In this document: one piece after another, positions 47,934 through 53,104 of the stretch
How positions within the stretch are numbered: the stretch's first letter is position 1
Layout of the letters: every line of letters starts with the position of its first letter
Origin: a virus
Length of the DNA: 53,104 nucleotides
Reading direction: 5' to 3' (one strand)
Virus record (IMG/VR): IMGVR_UViG_3300044991_002645
Coordinates: 1 to 53,104 of that record
The notes under the pieces: generated by a model
Seen by the model: only the letters and a program-made list of their open reading frames with translations
Databases searched by the model: none
What the model was told of the DNA's origin: nothing
Made by a program: the position numbers and the translations under genes

Positions 47934-50135
47934 TCAAGCCGGAAACCCTGATCTGCCCTGCCGCCGGGCGGAGGCCACGGCGGCCCCCTCCCCTGGCGTC
48001 AGCGTGCTCATTCCTATCAGCATGCCCGCCATGGCGCCCACCAGCGCGCCCGCCATCACGCCGCCCATCCGGGCCGCGGCGTGAGTCGCGGGGCCCGAAC
48101 CCTCCGCCAGGGCACCGCCCGCCCAGCCCCCGGCGAGGGCTCCGGCGAAGCCTGTGCCTAGCGGCAGGTAGGCGAGCTTGCGCCGTATTCCAGGCGAGGC
48201 CTCCTCCGGGTGGATCGCCAGCCGGCCGAACTGCTTCTCCGCGCTGGCCGCCGCCTTCAGCAGACACGCGCCCCCGCTCCTGGCCGGGCGGCCGGCCTGC
48301 TTGCCCAGGTAGCCGGCCTCGAAGCCCGCCTGCTTGCCTATCTGGCCGCCGGGGCCCGCGTCCACAAGGGCCGGGGCCAGCCGCCTGTACTGGTCCAGCA
48401 GCCACGACTCCTTGTCAGGCCTGCTTTTATACAGGCGCAGATAGCGCATGGCCCTCTTCGCCTCGGTGTCCATGCCAGAATCCCGCAGCTGGCCCTCGAA
48501 AGCGTCGTCCGTCACATCCGGGCCGTAGGGGGGCAGCCGCAGCCTGAGCGCGTCGCGGCTCAGGGGCCGGTCCTGGCCGGACGAGTCGTCAAGCAGCCGG
48601 GACCCCTTCGCGCCGTAGGACCACGCGTTCAGCGCCTGGACGGCCGGCTCCAGCTCCATGGGGTTGGTGTACGGGTAGGCGTCCGCCTTGTCCGGATCGG
48701 ACGACATGTCCTCGACTATCCGGCCGCTTTTGCCTGTGGCGGCCGGCCGGGACTCGCTCCTGGCTCCCACATCATCCTTGTACTCCTGGCCGTTGCGACC
48801 CACAGTGTACTTGTGCGTGAACTCGTGCCGCAGCAGCTTCAGCCAGTCGGTGCCGTCGCCGGGGCGGACCCCGTTGGTCGTCAGGGCGGCATCGGCCCGC
48901 TGCCTGTACTCGTCGGCGTCCCCGAACGGGGATATGCCCAGCCTCGGATCCATTCCGCGCCCCAAAATCAGCGACCCGCCGCCGTTGCCGCCGGTCAGTG
49001 CCCAGCCCGTCCTGCCGCCCGGCTCGTACCTGAACGTGAAGGGCTCCTTGAACGCGTCGAGGTTGAACGGAATCCCCGCCCGCTCGGCGTAGCCCTTGGC
49101 CCGGGACCGCTCCCTCTCCGCCGCCTCCCCGTACGTCCCGGACAGGAAAAGGCGGGCGGGATCCTGGACCACGTACTTCTCGTGGTAGTCCGGGGAGCGC
49201 GTCTCAATAGGGGGCCGGGGCGCGCCCCGCTCGGGGAACTCCCTCTCGATGGCGCCGGAGGCCGCCAGCGCGTCAAGCGCGCTGGCGGACCCCTCCATGT
49301 CCCTGAGCATGGCGGCCTCGTGCTCCCGCTCCCTCTCGTCCGAGCCGACCGAGCCGCTGGCTGATTTCGCCATGTATCCCGACTTGAATCCGATCTCGTA
49401 CGCTTGCTTGCTCATAGACTTCTCGTGTGTTGACTCCGCTTGGGAGTTCTGTTTAGTGATGCCCGTCGTGAGCGGGACGAACTTGCGCTTGGCCGGGGCC
49501 GGCTTGACGACAGGCTCGGCCACCTGCTTCGGCGCGGGCTTCGCCGGAGTCCTGTCCGGAACCTTGGACTCGTCTATTATGGTCTGCCGCGGCCGCTGGT
49601 TGTCGAACCACAGCTGGTCGACCACCTCCGCATTGTCGCCGTCCTCTATCATGTTGGCCACCACGCCGGCGCGGGCCGGCCCGACCTGCTTGGCGTATAG
49701 GCTGTCGGACGCCTCTGCTCCGGCGGCCTCGAAGTCCCCCGCCTCCAGCGCGTCCCTCATGTCGGTGAACGTGGCGAGCCGTTTCGGCCCCATGTTGTAC
49801 AGCATGTTCTTCAGACCGGCCTCGCGCGTGGAGTCCAGTTCGACGCCCGGGAGCAGTTTGGCCACCTCTTTAGCGCCGGAGTCGTAGACGGCCACGGCCT
49901 CGTCGGCGTGGTCCATCAGCGAGCCGGACTTGGGCGCCGCCCCGCCTGTGAGTCCGAACGGCTGCGTCCACACCTTGCCGACGGGATCCCAGGTCGGTTT
50001 CCAGCCCTTAGCCGACGACTTGTCCTCGGCGTAGCCCTCCTGCTTGAGCAGAGTGTGGGCGCCGACGGACGGCGCGTCGGCGGCCTGTTTCAGCAGGCCC
50101 ATCGCGTAGCTTCTTTTTATCTCTTCGGCGGTCAT
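47934..50135 (-). CDS. Three-module polyprotein: GH24-type lysozyme, HExxH peptidase, glycine zipper
   Basis: 733 aa with GAGG before the ATG. Module 1: leader AMGLLKQAADAP (K16-Q-A18), then a T4-type lysozyme-like domain with candidate catalytic Glu33 (LLKQEGY), WDPVGKVWTQPFGLTG, and the core LKNMLYNMGPKRLATFTDMR followed by SDSLYAKQVGPARAGVVANM. Module 2: leader AYEIGFKSGYMAKSASG (245-261), then a peptidase-like domain with LLRHEFTHKYTVGRNG (HEFTH 437-441) and a possible third ligand in NPMELEP. Module 3: leader KQAGFEAGYLGKQAGRP (601-617), then Gly/Ala membrane segments. Each leader sits at a domain border, as if to allow separate packaging or cleavage. Confidence 0.7.
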   Translation of the reverse strand: MTAEEIKRSYAMGLLKQAADAPSVGAHTLLKQEGYAEDKSSAKGWKPTWDPVGKVWTQPFGLTGGAAPKSGSLMDHADEAVAVYDSGAKEVAKLLPGVELDSTREAGLKNMLYNMGPKRLATFTDMRDALEAGDFEAAGAEASDSLYAKQVGPARAGVVANMIEDGDNAEVVDQLWFDNQRPRQTIIDESKVPDRTPAKPAPKQVAEPVVKPAPAKRKFVPLTTGITKQNSQAESTHEKSMSKQAYEIGFKSGYMAKSASGSVGSDEREREHEAAMLRDMEGSASALDALAASGAIEREFPERGAPRPPIETRSPDYHEKYVVQDPARLFLSGTYGEAAERERSRAKGYAERAGIPFNLDAFKEPFTFRYEPGGRTGWALTGGNGGGSLILGRGMDPRLGISPFGDADEYRQRADAALTTNGVRPGDGTDWLKLLRHEFTHKYTVGRNGQEYKDDVGARSESRPAATGKSGRIVEDMSSDPDKADAYPYTNPMELEPAVQALNAWSYGAKGSRLLDDSSGQDRPLSRDALRLRLPPYGPDVTDDAFEGQLRDSGMDTEAKRAMRYLRLYKSRPDKESWLLDQYRRLAPALVDAGPGGQIGKQAGFEAGYLGKQAGRPARSGGACLLKAAASAEKQFGRLAIHPEEASPGIRRKLAYLPLGTGFAGALAGGWAGGALAEGSGPATHAAARMGGVMAGALVGAMAGMLIGMSTLTPGEGAAVASARRQGRSGFPA

Positions 50136-50156
50136 TTGAAACCTCGGTTTATTTTA

Positions 50157-50176
50157 GCGCCCGGCTTCCCGGGCGC
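50157..50176 (-). terminator. Hairpin between the 548-aa and 733-aa genes
   Basis: A perfect 8-bp stem GCGCCCGG/CCGGGCGC with a 4-base loop is followed on the minus strand by TAAAATAAACC, not a clean T run. It lies 22 bases before the next ATG and could act as a weak terminator or processing site. Confidence 0.4.
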
Positions 50177-50196
50177 AGGCGCATACGCGCGCGGCC

Positions 50197-51843
50197 TCAA
50201 ACCACCACCTTGGCCCAGTCGTTGGCGGCTCCTCTTCCGGCCAGGACCCCGGGGGCGATCCTGCGCAGCGTCTCGTCGTACCACTTCTGCCTGGCCGGGT
50301 CCTTGTCGTAGTTGCGGCGGTACCTTATGGCCCTGGCCTCCTCGTCGGTCAGCCCGTCCTCGTCGAGCATCTTCTGCAGCGCGTCGTCGTCGGGGGCGGC
50401 GAAGTATCTGCCCAGGGCGCCTTGGTACTCCTCCGGCGTCATCTGCCTGTTGTCGCCTTTGTCGTCCACTCCCCAGGCCCCCTTGCCGGTGGCCCTGGTC
50501 AGCCCCCTGTTGAGCGCTCCGGCGGCCGGCGTCCACTCCAGAGGTACCTGCTCAACGTAGCTGAGCGGACGGCCGGAGGCGTCAGGAGGCCGAAAGGCGT
50601 CGGGGACGCCTCCCGCGTCGGTCATCGCCGGAACGGTCTTGGCGTGGCTGACCTCGTGGCCCAGCACGTCCACTCCGCTGCGCATCCACGTGTCCGCGGC
50701 CTCCTCCGGCGCGGTTGGCCCGCCGGCCCCCACGGGAATCCCGAGTGACTGCAGCGTCCTCCTGGGGCTCAAGCCGTTTCTCAAAGGATTGACGCTCCAC
50801 TCGTCGTAGTTGTGTATGACGCTCGGGGCTCCTCCGCCCAGGATGTTGGCCTGGTCGCCTATGGTCACCACTCCTGTGCGCCCGTCGTAGTTGGGGCCCG
50901 ACCCGGGGACCCCGTCCGGAGCGACCGAGACTCGGGTCGGCTTGTTGTAGTCGGCCATCCTGTACGGGAATCCGTTCGCCTCGTTGTACTTGTCCGCCGC
51001 CTTGATCCTGTTCTGCGTGTCCGCGCCCCACGTCCTGCGCAGTAGCGCGTCGGCCGGGCTCGGCATCACCCAGCTGGACTGCTCCGGATTTCCTGGGGCG
51101 GAGCCCGGGCTGGCGGCGGAGCTGGAGGCCAGGTCGGCTCCCTTGGAGCCTGGCGCGGCCGGCTCTGCCTGGCCGGACAGCTGGAAGTTCCGCATCAGAC
51201 GCTCGCCGCCCGCGGCCGCCTTCCGCTCCATCTTGGCCGCCGTGGCGGCCTCCCGGGACGCCTTCTCCTCGGGAGCCTCCTCCGGGGCTTTGCCTATCAG
51301 CGAGTCCAGTCCCCCCGGCCCGAACGGCCCGGCCTCCTTGGCCAGGTAGCCCGCCCTGTACCCCGCCTGCTTGGCCATGTCCGCGGCGGGCGCGGCCTGC
51401 GGCGCAGGCTGTGACGCGGGCATGACCCCGTACTTGTCCCTGTAGGCCAGGGCCTCCTCGGGCGTTATCGGGCTGCCCGCCGCCTCGAAGGCCCGCTGTA
51501 TCTTCTCGGGCTTCGCGATGTTGCTGCCGCCCTTCAGGTAGTCCACGCTGAACGGCACGCCGCGCGCCTTGAACATCTTGCCGAACTGGTCCCTGCGCCA
51601 CAGGAACTCCCGGATCTTGCCGTCGGCTCCGATGACCTTGCGGTCAGGGTCCTTCAGCTTGGCCGCGGCCAGCATCTGCAGCGCGAACATGCAGTCCTGC
51701 AGCTCGCCGTCAAGCTCCTTTGAATCGTCGCCGGCGAGGGCCTGGTGGAACTCGTCCAGCTCGCCCTTCAGGTAGTCGGGGCCGTAGTCGCGGTCGCCCA
51801 GCAGCTGTTTTTTTATGTAGCCGTACTTGTAGCCTGGCATCAT
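50197..51843 (-). CDS. MazG-like domain, internal leader, then HExxH peptidase-like domain
   Basis: 548 aa. The N-terminus has a degenerate leader (YKYGYIKKQLLGD). Residues 24-60 show the MazG pattern E-x-x-E, then E-x-x-D (E28, E31, E47, D50; GELDEFHQAL and ELDGELQDCMFALQMLA), typical of all-alpha NTP pyrophosphohydrolases. A complete internal leader (MAKQAGYRAGYLAKEAGPFG, 156-175) precedes a second domain with GVDVLGHEVSHAKTVP (HEVSH 397-401). Its C-terminus (RAIRYRRNYDKDPARQKWYD, TLRRIAPGVL) matches that of module 2 in the 733-aa protein, so the peptidase domains are paralogous. Confidence 0.6.
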   Translation of the reverse strand: MMPGYKYGYIKKQLLGDRDYGPDYLKGELDEFHQALAGDDSKELDGELQDCMFALQMLAAAKLKDPDRKVIGADGKIREFLWRRDQFGKMFKARGVPFSVDYLKGGSNIAKPEKIQRAFEAAGSPITPEEALAYRDKYGVMPASQPAPQAAPAADMAKQAGYRAGYLAKEAGPFGPGGLDSLIGKAPEEAPEEKASREAATAAKMERKAAAGGERLMRNFQLSGQAEPAAPGSKGADLASSSAASPGSAPGNPEQSSWVMPSPADALLRRTWGADTQNRIKAADKYNEANGFPYRMADYNKPTRVSVAPDGVPGSGPNYDGRTGVVTIGDQANILGGGAPSVIHNYDEWSVNPLRNGLSPRRTLQSLGIPVGAGGPTAPEEAADTWMRSGVDVLGHEVSHAKTVPAMTDAGGVPDAFRPPDASGRPLSYVEQVPLEWTPAAGALNRGLTRATGKGAWGVDDKGDNRQMTPEEYQGALGRYFAAPDDDALQKMLDEDGLTDEEARAIRYRRNYDKDPARQKWYDETLRRIAPGVLAGRGAANDWAKVVV

Positions 51844-51847
51844 GACC

Positions 51848-53104
51848 TCATGCGGGTGATGTGTTGGTCTTTCGTTCGTTCTTCCCTAACGCGGGCAGCA
51901 GCAACTCCAGATACTGTTTGTACGGCATCTCCTTGGTGGTGCCGTCCGGCATCTTGATCTTTATGGCGGACCCCTTCTTAATGGAGGGCAGCGTGGAGTT
52001 CATGAAGACGTCCTTGCCTACGTCGTCGGGCAGGGCGGAGCCCGGCGCCCCCAGTATCCTGGCGGCCTCCTCGGACGCCTGGTTCGTAAGCGCGGCCCGC
52101 TCTCTGGCCGCCGCCCCCATATCCGCGTGCCTCCTCAGATCCGCGGACACGCTCGCGGCGAAATCCGCCCCCGGCGGAGGCCTCGGCGAATCCTGCGTCC
52201 GGCCTGCTGCCTCGGCCTGGGCCAGCAGCTCCTTGTATTTGTCCGCGGCTCCTGCGCCGTAGATGGCCTCGATGGCCTTCACCGTCTTATTGGCCTTGTC
52301 CGCGCGATTCTCGTAATCCAGCTCCAATGGAGCGGACCTTCGCGTCAGTTGGTCCAGCATGTCCGCCCCAACTGCCTCGCCCGGCTCGAAATCCTGGCGC
52401 AGGCGGGGATCCGCCAGCCTGCCCTCCGGCGTATACCCGCCGCGGGTGTAGTCCTTGGCGTAGCCGCGCAGAAACGCCAGCTGCTCGGTGAGTCTGCCTA
52501 TGTAGTTGGAGCGTGGGTCCTTGGTGCCATACGCGTTCTCCCGCAGCCCGGCCCCGTGGTCCAGGGCCCGCCTCGCGCCGCGGCTCAGGCCCATCGGATC
52601 GACCGCCGGATCCACAAGCTCCGTGGGGAGCCCGCCCGCGTCCGTGGCGTGGCTGCCCTCGTGGCCGGCCACGGTTTTGAATAGATTGTACCCATGCGCC
52701 GCGTTGGTCAGGTTGCCGGCCAGCGATCCGTTGGCCGGATCGGCCGGGTCACGCCCGGACTGCCCCCGCAGATATGCGTTGGCGTAGGCCCGGTCATCCA
52801 TGGCCAAGGCCATCCGGGGCAGCTCGCCCACCGGCGTCTTGGCCGTGAAATCCCGAGTCGACGCGAGTCTCGGGACCGCGTCCACCATGTTGACGTTGAC
52901 GGCGCCCGGATCCTTGGAGGAGTGGAAGCCGGCCATCCCCGGCCCGCCGTACTCCTTGACGTCGAAGAAGGGCGCCTGCTGGAAATCGGCCGGGGACTTG
53001 GATCCGAAGTACGAGCCGTACACGGCCGGATGGTTCTGCTCCAGCCACTGCCTGTACTTCAAGACGCTGTCCGAGTATGTCCGGGCGGCCTCCGGGCCCA
53101 GCCG
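51848..53104 (-). CDS. HExxH metallopeptidase-like protein, 5' end outside window
   Basis: The frame is open to the right edge (RLGPEAARTYSDSVLKYRQW and on), so the start and any leader lie outside. An in-frame TTG at 53060-53062 is probably not the start. The zinc motif FKTVAGHEGSHATDAGG falls at 52649-52663 (HEGSH). It is followed by TELVDPAVDPMGLSRGARRA and a possible third ligand in GLRENAYG. The C-terminal part is helical and ends with a basic region (PSIKKGSAIKIKMPDGTTKE). It sits four bases upstream of the next gene. Substrate unknown. Confidence 0.6.
   Translation of the reverse strand, partial: RLGPEAARTYSDSVLKYRQWLEQNHPAVYGSYFGSKSPADFQQAPFFDVKEYGGPGMAGFHSSKDPGAVNVNMVDAVPRLASTRDFTAKTPVGELPRMALAMDDRAYANAYLRGQSGRDPADPANGSLAGNLTNAAHGYNLFKTVAGHEGSHATDAGGLPTELVDPAVDPMGLSRGARRALDHGAGLRENAYGTKDPRSNYIGRLTEQLAFLRGYAKDYTRGGYTPEGRLADPRLRQDFEPGEAVGADMLDQLTRRSAPLELDYENRADKANKTVKAIEAIYGAGAADKYKELLAQAEAAGRTQDSPRPPPGADFAASVSADLRRHADMGAAARERAALTNQASEEAARILGAPGSALPDDVGKDVFMNSTLPSIKKGSAIKIKMPDGTTKEMPYKQYLELLLPALGKNERKTNTSPA

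Noticed and set aside
1-53104. tRNA, rRNA, integrase, insertion sequence or toxin-antitoxin genes
   Set aside because: No cloverleaf, transposase or integrase motif was noticed on either strand. The only mobile elements supported are the two inteins.

Overview
What it is. The window is a GC-rich, almost gap-free block of a tailed-phage (or prophage) genome. Every convincing gene lies on the minus strand, so the module reads from the right edge (53104) to the left edge (1). Genes overlap by 1-4 bases (ATGA, GTGA, TTGA, TGATG) or sit a few bases apart, usually with GGAGG-type ribosome binding sites. TGA, TAA and TAG all serve as stops, so the standard bacterial code applies. A capsid-assembly set, a portal, fibre genes and a phage-type multisubunit RNA polymerase together suggest a large phage of the jumbo type. 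The host cannot be named from this sequence. Terminase, tail tube and sheath genes are not in the window.  Layout in transcription order. (1) 53104-34800: a run of mostly unrelated proteins. Most carry a short leader near the N-terminus of the form G-F/Y-x-x-G-Y-L/M-x-K-x-A, or at least hydrophobic-x-K-x-A. Cargo behind the leaders includes five HExxH metallopeptidase-like proteins, a GH24-type lysozyme domain, a MazG-like domain, a possible ADP-ribosyltransferase-like domain and glycine-zipper membrane modules. (2) 34802-29063: portal-like protein with a four-cysteine zinc site, then small membrane proteins. (3) 29059-18192: RNA polymerase. A beta subunit is fused to the N-terminal half of beta-prime and carries two LAGLIDADG inteins (21896-29059); the C-terminal half of beta-prime is separate (18192-20078). 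(4) 18144-9437: three core-like proteins, prohead protease, scaffold-like protein, cement-like protein and major capsid protein. (5) 9317-1: small virion proteins, a collagen-like fibre and several fibre paralogues sharing an adsorption-type N-terminal domain.  How the genes may work together. The leader resembles in placement the capsid-targeting or propeptide sequences that T4- and phiKZ-type phages use to load internal proteins before the prohead protease trims them. My reading is that this phage packages a large cargo of enzymes, membrane proteins and possibly its RNA polymerase. A single protein (47934-50135) carries three modules, each preceded by its own leader, like a polyprotein. Eight intergenic sites share a minus-strand TATATT core, mostly 28-44 bases before a start codon; these are candidate phage promoters.  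Cautions. Three loci show apparent single-base frameshifts and one shows a leader with no gene behind it. These could be assembly errors, slippage or decay. Functional calls rest on motifs read by eye; no database search was possible.
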